A stretch of DNA of 64,000 bases from Pedobacter antarcticus (lineage in GTDB: Bacteria > Bacteroidota > Bacteroidia > Sphingobacteriales > Sphingobacteriaceae), in contig NZ_FONS01000010.1 in NCBI RefSeq assembly GCF_900112985.1, positions 62,001 to 126,000 on the forward strand, given 5' to 3'. Both the position numbers and the translations under genes were made by a program. Of this stretch, positions 53,417 to 63,909 are shown piece by piece. A model generated the notes under the pieces. The model saw only the letters and a program-made list of their open reading frames with translations. It did not search any database and was not told where the DNA came from. The first letter of the stretch is position 1. Every line of letters begins with the position of its first letter.

Positions 53417-56400
53417 ATGAAATTTAAAAATCTACCCTACCAAGCTCGCTATAAGAGCTTTATGATACTATTGTATCTGATTTTCACCAGTACCTTTCTA
53501 CTTGCCCAGGGAACTCCAATTGCCGGGAAAGTAACAGATGCTGCAGACAACAACCCAATTCCTGGAGTTTCCGTCCGGGTTAAAAATACAACTACCGGTA
53601 CTGTGACCAGTAATACGGGAAATTACAGTATTACAGCTCCGAAGGGGGCAATCCTGGTATTTACATACATTGGATATGGAACTAAAGAAGTAACCGTTGG
53701 CGAAAGTTCCAGCGTCAATATTAGCCTTGCAGCAGCAGGCGATCAGCTAAGTGAAATCGTAGTCATTGGGTACGGCACACAGCAAAAGAAAGACCTGACT
53801 GGTTCTGTCGCCACAGTATCGGCTGCACAGATCAAAGATCTTCCTGTGAGTTCTGTTGACCAGAAATTAGTCGGTCAGATTCCAGGTGTCCAGGTCAGTT
53901 CACCAACAGGCGCACCTGGTGGCGGTACCGGAATAAAAATCAGGGGATCCGGTTCAATCGGTGCGGGTGACAATCCACTGTTCGTAGTCGATGGATTTGC
54001 TATTTCTAATACTACAGGCCAATCGTATAATCCTTTAAATATGATTAGTCCGGAAGATATAGATAATATTACTGTGCTGAAAGATGCATCATCTACTGCG
54101 ATTTATGGTTCCAGGGGAGCAAATGGTGTCATCGTAATTACTACTAAAAAAGGTAAGAATGGTCCTCCGGTAGTTAGCTTAAATACCTATACCGGTATAC
54201 AGCAAGTTCCCCAGAAAGGCAGACCAGATGTGTTGAATGGAACAGAATATGCACAATTCAGAAAAGAAAAAATCATTGACTTATTTCTATCTCAGGGTAA
54301 AGTGGCTACCGATGCCGACATACCTGCCGAGTTTAGAAACCCGGAACAGTACGGTAAGGGTACCGATTGGTATAATGAAGTATTACGCACTGCTATCCAG
54401 ACAAATGTTGATGCCAGCATAAGAGGCGGTTCCGATAATACACAATACTCGATCTCATTAGGTAGATTGGATCAACAAGGTACCATCAGATATACCGACT
54501 ACAGCAGATATTCAGTACAGGCTAATCTGCAGTCCAACCTGGGTAAAAAACTAAAAGTCGGCGTGATGATCGCCCCGACTGGAGGGGTGCAGAACCGTAA
54601 CGATTTCGAGACTGGACAACGCGATTTATTAACCAGAACCTTGTGGTTAAGTCCAATTGTACCCGTAAATGATGCCAACGGAAACCGTACTGTATTTATC
54701 ACCTCGCCGGGAGCAATTGGCGCAGGAAACCCACTAAATACACTGGAATTCGGTGGAACAAAAGCCAAATATTTCCGCGGACTGGCGAACGCCTTTGCTG
54801 AATATGAAATCATACCCGGTTTAAAAGCTAAATACAGCTATAATCTGGATTATTCACAACAAAGCTCTTTCAGATTTAATCCGAGTTTCGTGCTTGGCGA
54901 AACAGGAAATCAAAACCCTAATCTTGCCATTCCGAGTTCAACTACTACTAATTCAAATACCGTTAACTGGCTTTCAGAGTTAGTCTTGAACTACGATAAA
55001 AGCTTCGGAAAAGATCATAGAATCAGTGCCTTAGTGGGGTACACAGCACAACAGGAACGTGGTGACGGATATAATTTCAATGCTACCAATTATCCGGATA
55101 ACCTAATTGAGACAATCAACGCGGCCTCATTACTAAATGGCCAGGGTGCAAGTATAGACAAATGGTCATTGGTGTCCTACCTGGCCCGCGTCAACTATAC
55201 GTTTAAAGATCGCTATCTGCTAACTGCGACTATTCGTTCCGATGGCTCGTCCCGTTTCGGAGAAAACGTCCGCTATGGTACATTTCCCTCAGTAGCATTA
55301 GGCTGGAGAGTTTCACAGGAAGACTTTATGAAAAACGTATCGTGGATAAGCGATCTGAAACTAAGAGCAAGTTACGGTAGATCAGGTAATTTCAATATTG
55401 GAAATTACAACTACTCTTCTATTATTTCAGGTGCAAACTATAGTTTTGGCGGACAACTCGCGAATGGAAGAGTTTCCACGTCACTGAACAACCCGAATTT
55501 AACCTGGGAAAACTCAGACGAGCTTGATCTGGGTATTGATTTAGCCATATTAAATAACCGCGTAAACTTCACTGCAGATTACTATAACAGGATTACGACG
55601 GGGATGCTTTACAACACCGAAATTCCTCTGTCATCTGGCTTCGCCAATGCATTAATCAATGATGGAAGAATCAGAAACCGAGGTCTGGAGTTTGGGATTA
55701 ACACAAAAAATCTTACCGGCGCCTTCACCTGGTCTACGAATCTGAATATAAGCATCAATAGAAACACGGTGCTCGCACTTAATGACAATAATGATCCTAT
55801 TTACAGCGGAAGAAGCGGTGGTGGCTTCTTCACGCACAAAACAGAAGTAGGTAAACCGATCGGTCAATTTTACGGTTATGTACTCGAAGGAATCTACAGA
55901 GATCAGGCAGACCTGGATCGCTATCCGAAAGCGGCCTCTTCAGTAGTTGGATCTATCCGCTATAAAGATGTAGATGGAAACGGAATTATTGAAGACCAAA
56001 AAGATTTTGATGTGATTGGCAATTCCAATCCTGATTTCACTTATGGCTTCACCAACTCCTTTAGTTATAAAGGTTTTGACCTTAACGTTATTATTGTAGG
56101 TTCTCAAGGTGGCCAGATCTTAAATACAGCAAATGAATTCCTGACCAATACTGATGGCGTTTTCAATGTACACCGTAAGGTCCTGAACAGATGGAGATCA
56201 CCAGAGAATCAAGGTGATGGTTTTACGCCGACAACTAACGGAGCCACTCCACTTTACAGGGAGAATAATTCTGCCTGGGTGGAAGATGCCAGCTTCCTGA
56301 GAATACAAAATGTCACACTTGGATATAACTTCACCAGCAGCTTCATCAAAAATTCTAAAACGATTAAAGCTTTACGCCTTTATGGTGGTGTACAAAACCT

Positions 56401-56536
56401 GGCAACTTTCACTAAATACAGCGGTGCAAATCCAGAAGCCAGCACAAATAATTCCTCTGTACTTACTCCAGGACGTGACTTCACCAACTATCCGATCCCA
56501 AGAATCATGACTTTGGGCTTAAATGTTACCTTTTAA
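53417..56536 (+). CDS. SusC/RagA-family TonB-linked outer-membrane protein
   Basis: A 1039-residue glycan importer. The signal peptide is about 1-31. A CarboxypepD_reg-like domain follows (about 35-115, with NNPIPGVSVRVKNTTTGTVT). The plug (about 120-240) carries LSEIVVIGYGTQQKKDLTGS and closes YGSRGANGVIVITTKKG. The barrel ends YPIPRIMTLGLNVTF. There is no STN domain, so it is not expected to signal to a FecR protein. It is followed by SusD after 12 bases. Confidence 0.95.
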   Translation: MKFKNLPYQARYKSFMILLYLIFTSTFLLAQGTPIAGKVTDAADNNPIPGVSVRVKNTTTGTVTSNTGNYSITAPKGAILVFTYIGYGTKEVTVGESSSVNISLAAAGDQLSEIVVIGYGTQQKKDLTGSVATVSAAQIKDLPVSSVDQKLVGQIPGVQVSSPTGAPGGGTGIKIRGSGSIGAGDNPLFVVDGFAISNTTGQSYNPLNMISPEDIDNITVLKDASSTAIYGSRGANGVIVITTKKGKNGPPVVSLNTYTGIQQVPQKGRPDVLNGTEYAQFRKEKIIDLFLSQGKVATDADIPAEFRNPEQYGKGTDWYNEVLRTAIQTNVDASIRGGSDNTQYSISLGRLDQQGTIRYTDYSRYSVQANLQSNLGKKLKVGVMIAPTGGVQNRNDFETGQRDLLTRTLWLSPIVPVNDANGNRTVFITSPGAIGAGNPLNTLEFGGTKAKYFRGLANAFAEYEIIPGLKAKYSYNLDYSQQSSFRFNPSFVLGETGNQNPNLAIPSSTTTNSNTVNWLSELVLNYDKSFGKDHRISALVGYTAQQERGDGYNFNATNYPDNLIETINAASLLNGQGASIDKWSLVSYLARVNYTFKDRYLLTATIRSDGSSRFGENVRYGTFPSVALGWRVSQEDFMKNVSWISDLKLRASYGRSGNFNIGNYNYSSIISGANYSFGGQLANGRVSTSLNNPNLTWENSDELDLGIDLAILNNRVNFTADYYNRITTGMLYNTEIPLSSGFANALINDGRIRNRGLEFGINTKNLTGAFTWSTNLNISINRNTVLALNDNNDPIYSGRSGGGFFTHKTEVGKPIGQFYGYVLEGIYRDQADLDRYPKAASSVVGSIRYKDVDGNGIIEDQKDFDVIGNSNPDFTYGFTNSFSYKGFDLNVIIVGSQGGQILNTANEFLTNTDGVFNVHRKVLNRWRSPENQGDGFTPTTNGATPLYRENNSAWVEDASFLRIQNVTLGYNFTSSFIKNSKTIKALRLYGGVQNLATFTKYSGANPEASTNNSSVLTPGRDFTNYPIPRIMTLGLNVTF

Positions 56537-56548
56537 CCATCAGAAATA

Positions 56549-58057
56549 ATGAAAACCTTATCAAAATACATAATTACCACAATACTTGGCACAGCGCTGT
56601 TCACAGCTAGTTGTAAGAAAGATTTTTTAGCTCAGCAACCTGAATCAGGGTTACTGGGCGCTAACTTCTGGAAAACCGAATCAGATTTAAAACAAGGCGT
56701 AGTCGGTTCCTACCGGTCACTCCGCGACCTGGGTTTATTCAGTTACTGGATGTTCGGAGAAATGCGCTCCGACAACACTTCTTTTCAATATAATGCACCA
56801 CAACGGGGGCAGGAAAACAGGGAGTTGGTAGATCAATTTCTGGTTACATCAGCTAACACACTTATTCAGGATTTCTGGCAACAGAGCTACACCGGCATCT
56901 CCAGATGTAATGATGTCCTGAACAACGTCGATCGCATACAGATGTCTGATGAATCGAAAAATCAGGCAATAGGCGAAGTAAAACTGTTGCGCGCATTTCA
57001 CTATTTCAATCTCGTCAGACAATTTGGAGGTGTCCCATTAAGACTAGAGGTAACTAACTCACCAGATGATGCCAAGTCTAAAGGCCGCGCATCTGTCGAA
57101 GAGGTTTACAATCAGATTCTGGCAGATCTGACTGATGCCGAAACGAAACTTCCGGCAAGTTATGGCTCAGCAGACAAAGGCCGGGTGACCAGCGGAACAG
57201 CTAATGCGATTCTAGGAGAAGTATATATGACTCAAAAGAAATTTCCTGAAGCACTTGCTGCCTTAAGAAAAGTAACTGGTTATAATCTGATGCCTAGTTA
57301 TGCAGATATCTTTATTCCTGCCAATAAAAATAATCAGGAATCAATTTTCGAAATACAGTATTTAGGGTCAGTACCTGATCTGGCCAGTAACTTTATGTAC
57401 CAATTTGCGCCTTTCAATTCGGGTACCGTAGTCACTCAGGATCTTGGAACTAATTTAAGTTTTTCAAGTGGATGGAATACGCCTACTGATGACCTGATGA
57501 GTGCTTATGAAACTGGAGATAAACGCAGAAACACTTCCCTTGCAGAAGGATTCAATGCTACAACAGGCTTTGTTGCAGCTCCGTACATCAAAAAATACAA
57601 CCATGGTTTTATTCAACCCGGCCAAACCAATGTTAATTTCCCTATTATCAGATATGCAGATGTCATGCTGGAGATTGCTGAATGTTTGAACGAATCCGGA
57701 TTTAGCGCTAACGGAGAAGCCTTTAATCTACTTAACAGCGTGAGAACCAGAGCAGGTCTTTCACCGAAAACTGCGGGTAATCCAGTCGCAGCATTAAATG
57801 TAAATAGTCAGGAAGCTTTCAGAGAGGCAATCGCACGGGAAAGAAAAGTAGAACTTGCATTTGAAAACCACCGCTGGTATGACCTGTTAAGAACAGGGAA
57901 AGCAATTCCGGTAATGCTTGATCATGGAAAAAGAGAAGTTGCTAAGAACAAGGATCTCTACCCTGCAAGCTCTTACCAGATCACAGAAAATAAACTATTA
58001 CTTCCAATTCCGCAACGGGAAGTAACGTTAGATAATTTAGCTCAGAATCCACAATAA
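56549..58057 (+). CDS. SusD/RagB-family outer-membrane lipoprotein
   Basis: A 502-residue glycan-binding lipoprotein. The lipobox is TILGTALFTASCKKDF, giving lipidation at C22. The helical SusD_RagB domain shows IGEVKLLRAFHYFNLVRQFG and the closing FENHRWYDLLRTGKA, both classic. It is the last gene of the GH43-SusC-SusD set, and a strong bidirectional terminator follows. A surface glycan-binding protein or further enzymes are not present. Confidence 0.95.
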   Translation: MKTLSKYIITTILGTALFTASCKKDFLAQQPESGLLGANFWKTESDLKQGVVGSYRSLRDLGLFSYWMFGEMRSDNTSFQYNAPQRGQENRELVDQFLVTSANTLIQDFWQQSYTGISRCNDVLNNVDRIQMSDESKNQAIGEVKLLRAFHYFNLVRQFGGVPLRLEVTNSPDDAKSKGRASVEEVYNQILADLTDAETKLPASYGSADKGRVTSGTANAILGEVYMTQKKFPEALAALRKVTGYNLMPSYADIFIPANKNNQESIFEIQYLGSVPDLASNFMYQFAPFNSGTVVTQDLGTNLSFSSGWNTPTDDLMSAYETGDKRRNTSLAEGFNATTGFVAAPYIKKYNHGFIQPGQTNVNFPIIRYADVMLEIAECLNESGFSANGEAFNLLNSVRTRAGLSPKTAGNPVAALNVNSQEAFREAIARERKVELAFENHRWYDLLRTGKAIPVMLDHGKREVAKNKDLYPASSYQITENKLLLPIPQREVTLDNLAQNPQ

Positions 58058-58072
58058 AAATTCTGGTCCTAA

Positions 58073-58120
58073 AAAACGCGGCTTTCCGGCATTACATGCC
58101 GGAAAGCCGCGTTTTGTTTT
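58073..58120. terminator. Bidirectional rho-independent terminator
   Basis: AAAACGCGGCTTTCCGGCAT and its perfect inverse pair around a three-base loop and are flanked by A and T runs. It separates the SusD gene from the convergent histidine kinase gene and can serve both. Confidence 0.93.
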
Positions 58121-58130
58121 ATGCAAATGC

Positions 58131-59396
58131 TTATTTAAAAAAGATAGAGAATGCTGTCAGTCCATCAGCGGTAGTTTGTAAACTAAATTCAAATCCATGA
58201 TTAATGAGAATTTCTCTTACCAACGTAAGGCCTATCCCCTGCCCGTCTTTTTTTGTTGTAAAGAAAGGGCTGAATAATATCTCATCAACTCCACCAGAGA
58301 GTCCGGAACCATTATCTAAGATCACCAACTTTCCCTGTTCAGGATACAAATTCAATGAGATCTCACCAGAATCAGAAATTGCTTCTATCGAATTTTTTAA
58401 TATGTTAAGCAGGGCCTGTTCCAGTTGTAGTGCATCAGCTTGAATATGAAATGGAGTTTCTGAACCCTTCACCAACAGGCGAATGACTTTATTCTCTACT
58501 GTAAAATGCATCAGGTCTGCTGCAGAATTAACCAGTTTACTTACGTCCACAGATGTTTTATTAACAGGCGATAATTTAACGAGATCTGCAAAATTCCGCA
58601 TAAATAAATTCAAATTGTGATTCCTGTCCATTGCCACACCCAATGCCTTTTGCAATGCTATATTTTTCTGATCTGCCCATAGAACCGCATTTTGCAAGGT
58701 CATATCCATAATTGAATTGACAGGCCCTACAGTATTATTAACCTCGTGTGCCATCATCCGGATAACCTTGCTGTAAACCTGTTTCTCTGCCTCAAAAATC
58801 TCCGCAGTAACCTCCTCTATCATCATAAAAACTCTTGGAAAACCATGATCAAGAAAATGTGATTTCTGCACTTTAAAAGTACGGAGACTACCCGACCGGA
58901 TCAGCTCCGATTCACCAATCTTCATGTTTTTAAGTTGTTTATCCAGCAGGTCCGGCAGGAGCCTGAGAAGTTCTGATGCGGTGGAATTGACCTGTTTCAA
59001 TTCACCATTATAATCCAGTATGATAATACCTGTAGGTGAGGTTTCAATTAATTTATCCAGAAAAAAATGCTGTTCTTCCTGTTTAGTCCGCTCGATCCGG
59101 AGTTCATCGATCATATGATTGTAAACCATCACTAGCTCATCAACATCCTTTTTTCCTGTTTGCAGAAATTTTACGGTGAAGTCCTTTTCTTTAATCGCCC
59201 GAATTCCTTCCCGTAGATACTCTAGCGGTAATATCAGGTCCTTATAGAGTTTCCAAGCTAGAAAAAAAGACAACAGAATCAGTATTTCAGCGATCATAAA
59301 AATTAGCGGATGTTTCTCTAATATCAGATAACTCAAAACCAGACAAACCACATGGCATATGCCGGTAAATAGCAGATACTTAGTCTTCAGTTTCAT
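58131..59396 (-). CDS. Sensor histidine kinase, membrane-bound
   Basis: A 421-residue kinase. Two membrane helices (about 8-50) enclose almost no periplasmic loop. A HAMP-like linker (about 55-105) and a PAS-like domain (about 115-200, with IETSPTGIIILDYNGELKQV) follow. The H-box is RMMAHEVNNTVGPV with H217. The ATPase part has the N-box LNILKNSIEAI, LDNGSGLSGG and the G2 box DGQGIGLTLV. The short sensor part suggests sensing in or near the membrane. The start overlaps the response regulator stop by 17 bases. ATG 59396 is preferred. Confidence 0.9.
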   Translation of the reverse strand: MKLKTKYLLFTGICHVVCLVLSYLILEKHPLIFMIAEILILLSFFLAWKLYKDLILPLEYLREGIRAIKEKDFTVKFLQTGKKDVDELVMVYNHMIDELRIERTKQEEQHFFLDKLIETSPTGIIILDYNGELKQVNSTASELLRLLPDLLDKQLKNMKIGESELIRSGSLRTFKVQKSHFLDHGFPRVFMMIEEVTAEIFEAEKQVYSKVIRMMAHEVNNTVGPVNSIMDMTLQNAVLWADQKNIALQKALGVAMDRNHNLNLFMRNFADLVKLSPVNKTSVDVSKLVNSAADLMHFTVENKVIRLLVKGSETPFHIQADALQLEQALLNILKNSIEAISDSGEISLNLYPEQGKLVILDNGSGLSGGVDEILFSPFFTTKKDGQGIGLTLVREILINHGFEFSLQTTADGLTAFSIFFK

Positions 59397-60750
59397 GGAA
59401 AGGTATTTGATGTTTTTCCAGTCTCCTATACAATGCATTCCGTGTGATGCCTAATGAGGCAGCGGCTTTAGTGATCCTGTTCTGATGGAAGCTCATAGCC
59501 CTTCGTACCATCTCAGCTTCTATTTCGTCCAGTGTCATTGCGCCAACACTGGGTAGAGACAACTGATCTGTCTTTATCGGCACAACCTCCAGCTGGGTCT
59601 GAAAATCAGAAATGTCAAGAATATTATTTCTGCTAACCAGAATCGTACGTTCCACCAGGTTTTTAAGCTGTCGGATATTTCCCGGCAAGGGTAAATGCTT
59701 CAGCCATCTCATCGCAGCCGGCGAAATTGAAAGGGCCGGTCTGTTATAGATCTCCCTTAAATTATTCAAAAAGAACTTAACTAATAACGTAATATCATCC
59801 TTTCGGTTACGCAGGCCTGGGAGCTGAACTGTGATGAGATTAATCCGATATAAAAGATCTTCTCTAAATAATCCGGACGAAACCAATTCATGCAGATTTT
59901 TATTTGTCGCGCAGATCACCCTTACATCTACCGTTTTACTACGGCTGCTACCCAGTACCTCATAGGTTCTGTCCTGCAATACACGGAGCAGTTTAACTTG
60001 GCTTGCAGGCTCAAGATCGCCTATCTCGTCCAAAAAGATAGTCCCCTTATTAGCGAGTTCAAACCGGCCGGTACGATCGAAACGTGCATCAGTAAAAGCT
60101 CCGCGAACGTGCCCAAACATTTCGCTTTCAAAAAGAGTAGAGGAAATCCCTCCTAAATTCACTTTAATAAAAGGTTTTGTCCGTCGACGGCTATTTTCAT
60201 GTATAGCCTCCGCAATCAGCTCTTTACCTGTTCCACTTTCCCCAAGAATCAGGACAGACGCATCAGTAGTGGCGACCCTGCCTATAGTTTCCAGGATTTG
60301 AAGCATCTGCGCGTCCTCCCCAATAATAAAAGGGAAGTTATATTGTTTATCCAGCTGACGACGCGTCAGGCTCACCACTTTTTCTTTTTCTAAATCCAGC
60401 AGTGTGCTAACGCTATTTAACAGATGATCATTCTGCCAGGGCTTATTCACAAAATCATTAGCCCCCATCTTCATTCCCTGAACAGCCAGGTCAATACTTC
60501 CCCAGCCGGTAATCAGAATGACAGGCATCGTATAGTTCTTACGGATCTTCTCCAATACAGACATCCCTTGCTTTCCGGTCGTACCTATAGAGAAATTAAG
60601 ATCCAATAAAACCAGATCAGGTTCCTGCTGTTGAATTATTTCCATCGCTTCCTCCGGATTGTCTATTCCTAGCACTTCATACCCGGCATTTCCCAGCAAT
60701 AAAAGCAGCGACGTTCTGACAGCAATATCATCATCTATAACTAAAATCAT
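59380..60750 (-). CDS. Sigma-54-dependent NtrC-type response regulator
   Basis: A 456-residue activator. The receiver domain (1-120) has D50 in LVLLDLNF as phospho-acceptor. The AAA+ domain (about 140-365) has Walker A GESGTGKE, the sigma-54-contacting GAFTDA loop and Walker B TIFLDEIGDL. The Fis-type HTH is at the end (TKAAASLGITRNALYRRLEK). It pairs with the histidine kinase. I use ATG 60750 (MILVIDDD) rather than the TTG at 60768. It likely activates a sigma-54 promoter upstream of the operon, which would be beyond the right edge. Confidence 0.94.
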   Translation of the reverse strand: MILVIDDDIAVRTSLLLLLGNAGYEVLGIDNPEEAMEIIQQQEPDLVLLDLNFSIGTTGKQGMSVLEKIRKNYTMPVILITGWGSIDLAVQGMKMGANDFVNKPWQNDHLLNSVSTLLDLEKEKVVSLTRRQLDKQYNFPFIIGEDAQMLQILETIGRVATTDASVLILGESGTGKELIAEAIHENSRRRTKPFIKVNLGGISSTLFESEMFGHVRGAFTDARFDRTGRFELANKGTIFLDEIGDLEPASQVKLLRVLQDRTYEVLGSSRSKTVDVRVICATNKNLHELVSSGLFREDLLYRINLITVQLPGLRNRKDDITLLVKFFLNNLREIYNRPALSISPAAMRWLKHLPLPGNIRQLKNLVERTILVSRNNILDISDFQTQLEVVPIKTDQLSLPSVGAMTLDEIEAEMVRRAMSFHQNRITKAAASLGITRNALYRRLEKHQIPFHETED

Positions 60751-60768
60751 ACTTTTTGAATATAACAA

Positions 60769-61947
60769 TTATTCTTCATGAAGGGCCATTGCAGGCATAA
60801 TTGCAGCGGCTTGTTTTCCGGGGTAAAGTGCACAGATAAATACCAGGAGATAAATAAAAATGCAAGAGATAAATATGGCAATAAAATAAACGCTGGATTT
60901 CAGGTCAAACACCTTGAGCAGAGGAAACTGGATAGCAAAGAAAACACCGATCAGTAAGGAAAATGTTGTTAAAATTAAAGCCTCCGTGACCAACTGCCTG
61001 TTTACGGCAAATGCACTCGCTCCAATCGCACGTCTTAAACCAATTTCGCCCTTACGCTGGTTAATATTGTACCAAAGCACACCGAAAAGACCTAAAGAAA
61101 CATTAAAGACCAAAAAGCTAGCAATTATAGCAAATATCAACATCGGTGTCGTCGTCTGCCTGTTTCTGGAAGCCCTGATATCATAAAGATGAGACAGTTC
61201 TATGGAAGACCCTTTCATGGTATTTGATAATAATTTATACAAATTACTTTCAAAAGCAGCATCTGCATCCGGACTGACCCGGATTAAAATCCGGCCCGCC
61301 CATTTCACATCTCCCGGCTTAAGCTGGCTAAACATACTGTTTCCACTTGGCAGGTAGTCACCATCACTTTTGATATCGTTGATCACGCCTATTATCTCCG
61401 CCTCTTTTTCTGCTTTCCCTGTAATTTTACCAATTGGATTATCGGCCCCAAACATTTCCTGACTCAAAGTTTTTGTAATCAAGATAGGTTTGTGTTTATT
61501 CAAGCTGTCTTCTGCGGTGAACCATCTGCCCGCAACAAGTTCAGTTTCCATTACTTTGGGATAGTCTCCTTCTATACTATAAACATTGACACCGGTAAAA
61601 GATTTATCTTTGTAATCGAGATTACTATTAGAAATACTGTTTGAGTAAGGGAAATTACCACCGGAAAAGCTATATGATTTTACCTGAGGTGCAGATTTGA
61701 GTACATTTCTAACCTGATCATAATAACGGACCAAGGAATCTATTTCCTTAAGCTCAGGTGGGTTACTGTAGCGCAGCACCCATACATTTTCGTAATTAAA
61801 TCCCAGTGATTTCCGGTAGTTCTGATAGTAGAAGATAAGAAAGGAGCTGAGAATAAAAATAACCATAAAGGAAACTACTATCTCCGCAAGGAACAGGGAG
61901 TTTTTCTTTCTCCGGTTCCATATTAATTTAATCAAATGCTTGAACAT
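60769..61947 (-). CDS. ABC transporter permease, MacB/FtsX type (second)
   Basis: A 392-residue permease. One N-terminal helix (about 18-42) is followed by a MacB periplasmic-core-like domain (about 45-265). Three C-terminal helices (about 275-385) include the FtsX signature NQRKGEIGLRRAIGASAFAV. These transporters do not import; they couple ATP use to periplasmic movement for export of peptides, lipids or drugs with TolC. It starts 27 bases after the first permease stop and probably pairs with it as a heterodimer. Confidence 0.9.
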   Translation of the reverse strand: MFKHLIKLIWNRRKKNSLFLAEIVVSFMVIFILSSFLIFYYQNYRKSLGFNYENVWVLRYSNPPELKEIDSLVRYYDQVRNVLKSAPQVKSYSFSGGNFPYSNSISNSNLDYKDKSFTGVNVYSIEGDYPKVMETELVAGRWFTAEDSLNKHKPILITKTLSQEMFGADNPIGKITGKAEKEAEIIGVINDIKSDGDYLPSGNSMFSQLKPGDVKWAGRILIRVSPDADAAFESNLYKLLSNTMKGSSIELSHLYDIRASRNRQTTTPMLIFAIIASFLVFNVSLGLFGVLWYNINQRKGEIGLRRAIGASAFAVNRQLVTEALILTTFSLLIGVFFAIQFPLLKVFDLKSSVYFIAIFISCIFIYLLVFICALYPGKQAAAIMPAMALHEE

Positions 61948-61974
61948 TGTTATATTTTTTGTGATGAAGAATTT

Positions 61975-63216
61975 TTAAGCTTTTAAGGCTGTTACTATAT
62001 TTAACCGGGACATACGCCATGCTGGATAAACTCCGGACAAAAATCCGAAGACAAGACAAATCAGGACGCTATAGAACATAACTGTCGCATTTAGACTAAG
62101 ATCCATACCTGGAAAAAGATCTGATGAGTTCAGAAAATACATCAGCAGGAGGGAGAATATTATTCCAAAAATTCCTCCCAGTAAAGTAAGTATTACATTC
62201 TCCACAATAAACTGGTAAACTAACGTTGTCGAAGATGCACCAAAAGCTTTACGCACTCCTATCTCCGACGCACGTTCCATAATACGAGTCATATTGATAT
62301 TTACCAGATTGATGGTCGGCAACAGCAAAAACAGAAATACCATACCACTTAAAGTGATCAACACTTTACGCATCCCATTGTCATGCGCATCGCTAGTGCG
62401 TGCCACAGACCTCGTTAAATTCTCCATAAAGGTGTCCGCGTAACTAACGAGCTGATCAAATTCAGCATTTTCAATAGGTACTTTGCTGACCATCTGTTGA
62501 TACTGCTGCTGTATTCTCGGCAGATCAGCAGCATCTTTTGCTAATAATATACCGTTATAATCGCCTAGCAAATCCTTATACGAATAATCTTGTTTCGATA
62601 GAGTATAGGGAATGTACAAGTCACCAGCGACATTTCCGTTCAGTTTATTTACATCTCTAACCACCCCTATTACTTTGTAATCAATATTATCAACCTTAAT
62701 AAACTTCCCCGTCACGAGAGTAGCATCTCCAAAATAAGCTTTCTTTGTAGCTTCAGAAATCACTGCAACAGCGTCTTTATTCTTTAGCTGTGTGTTGGTA
62801 TATGGTTTTCCTTCCAGAAACGTAAATTCCATGACCCGCCACAGGTCGGCATTCGTAAACCGGATTCCCAGTTCTAATTTCTTATCATTAACATAAGCAT
62901 TGACAGATTTTTCATAAGCAATAATCGCCATTGCCTCGATGTTTTTCAGAGAGGACACGTACTTCTCCAAAAAATAGATTGATAAACTACTCCTGTTAAT
63001 CCATCCTTTTTCTGTATTACTCATCTGCATTGACGAGATATAGAGAGACCGGTCTCTCTTGGCCTCCGGGTAATCTACGCGTATGGTCTGGTCCAGAAAA
63101 GCAGTTCCTACCATAAGTATGGTTAGGGTTATACTAATTCCGAAAAGGCTGATAAAGGTGAAAAACTTTCTGCGCTGCAGAACTGCAATGGCTATTTTAA
63201 AATAATTCTTAAGCAT
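61975..63216 (-). CDS. ABC transporter permease, MacB/FtsX type (first)
   Basis: A 413-residue permease. The N-terminal helix (about 17-40), MacB core-like domain (about 45-280) and three C-terminal helices with IMERASEIGVRKAFGASSTT follow the same plan as its neighbour, but the sequences are diverged. It starts 8 bases after the ATPase stop. Two distinct permeases with one ATPase imply a heterodimeric complex. Confidence 0.9.
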   Translation of the reverse strand: MLKNYFKIAIAVLQRRKFFTFISLFGISITLTILMVGTAFLDQTIRVDYPEAKRDRSLYISSMQMSNTEKGWINRSSLSIYFLEKYVSSLKNIEAMAIIAYEKSVNAYVNDKKLELGIRFTNADLWRVMEFTFLEGKPYTNTQLKNKDAVAVISEATKKAYFGDATLVTGKFIKVDNIDYKVIGVVRDVNKLNGNVAGDLYIPYTLSKQDYSYKDLLGDYNGILLAKDAADLPRIQQQYQQMVSKVPIENAEFDQLVSYADTFMENLTRSVARTSDAHDNGMRKVLITLSGMVFLFLLLPTINLVNINMTRIMERASEIGVRKAFGASSTTLVYQFIVENVILTLLGGIFGIIFSLLLMYFLNSSDLFPGMDLSLNATVMFYSVLICLVFGFLSGVYPAWRMSRLNIVTALKA

Positions 63217-63224
63217 ACCTTTTT

Positions 63225-63890
63225 TTATTGAACTTGTGAACCATCAAACAATCTCACCAGACGATGTGTCTTTTTCGCCATATGCTCATCATGGGTTACC
63301 ATGACAATGGTAGTCCCGTCGACTTCATTCAAGCGCAGCAGGATATCCATAATCTCGTTTCCCATTGCACTATCTAGATTCCCTGTCGGCTCATCGGCCA
63401 GAATAATTTCAGGTCTGCCGACGATCGCGCGAGCAATAGCCACGCGCTGACGCTGTCCCCCTGATAACTGTGTCGGAAAATGGCTCATCCGGTTACTCAA
63501 ACCTACTTTTTCCAGTGCTGCCGCTGCAAGTTCACGACGTTCCGACGAAGAAATATTCCTATATAATAGAGGCAGCTCTACGTTATCAAGTACCTGCAGA
63601 TCATTAATTAAGTGATAACTCTGAAAAATAAAACCTAATTTCTTGTTTCTGAATCCTGCCAGCTGCTTGTCCGAAAAGGCATTTGTATTCTGCGTATCAA
63701 CAACGATCGTTCCTGACGAAGGCTGATCCAATAATCCCATAATATTTAATAAGGTACTTTTCCCACAGCCTGAGGGTCCCATAATAGAAAGGAATTCACC
63801 TTTGGCTACATGCAGATTGATGCCGTTAATAGCTAGTGTTTCGACCGTATCCGTCCGGTATACTTTTTCAATATTTTTTAGTTCAATCAT
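63225..63890 (-). CDS. ABC transporter ATP-binding protein, LolD/MacB type
   Basis: A 221-residue ATPase. Walker A is GPSGCGKST (about 39-47). The Q-loop FQSYHLINDLQ, the signature LSGGQRQRVAIARA, Walker B IILADEPTGNLD and the H-loop VTHDEH are all present. The close spacing with two FtsX-type permeases and a TolC-like gene upstream places it in the MacAB-like export class, not LolCDE. It starts close to the TolC-like stop. Confidence 0.95.
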   Translation of the reverse strand: MIELKNIEKVYRTDTVETLAINGINLHVAKGEFLSIMGPSGCGKSTLLNIMGLLDQPSSGTIVVDTQNTNAFSDKQLAGFRNKKLGFIFQSYHLINDLQVLDNVELPLLYRNISSSERRELAAAALEKVGLSNRMSHFPTQLSGGQRQRVAIARAIVGRPEIILADEPTGNLDSAMGNEIMDILLRLNEVDGTTIVMVTHDEHMAKKTHRLVRLFDGSQVQ

Positions 63891-63909
63891 GTTTACAATT
63901 TTAGCTGAT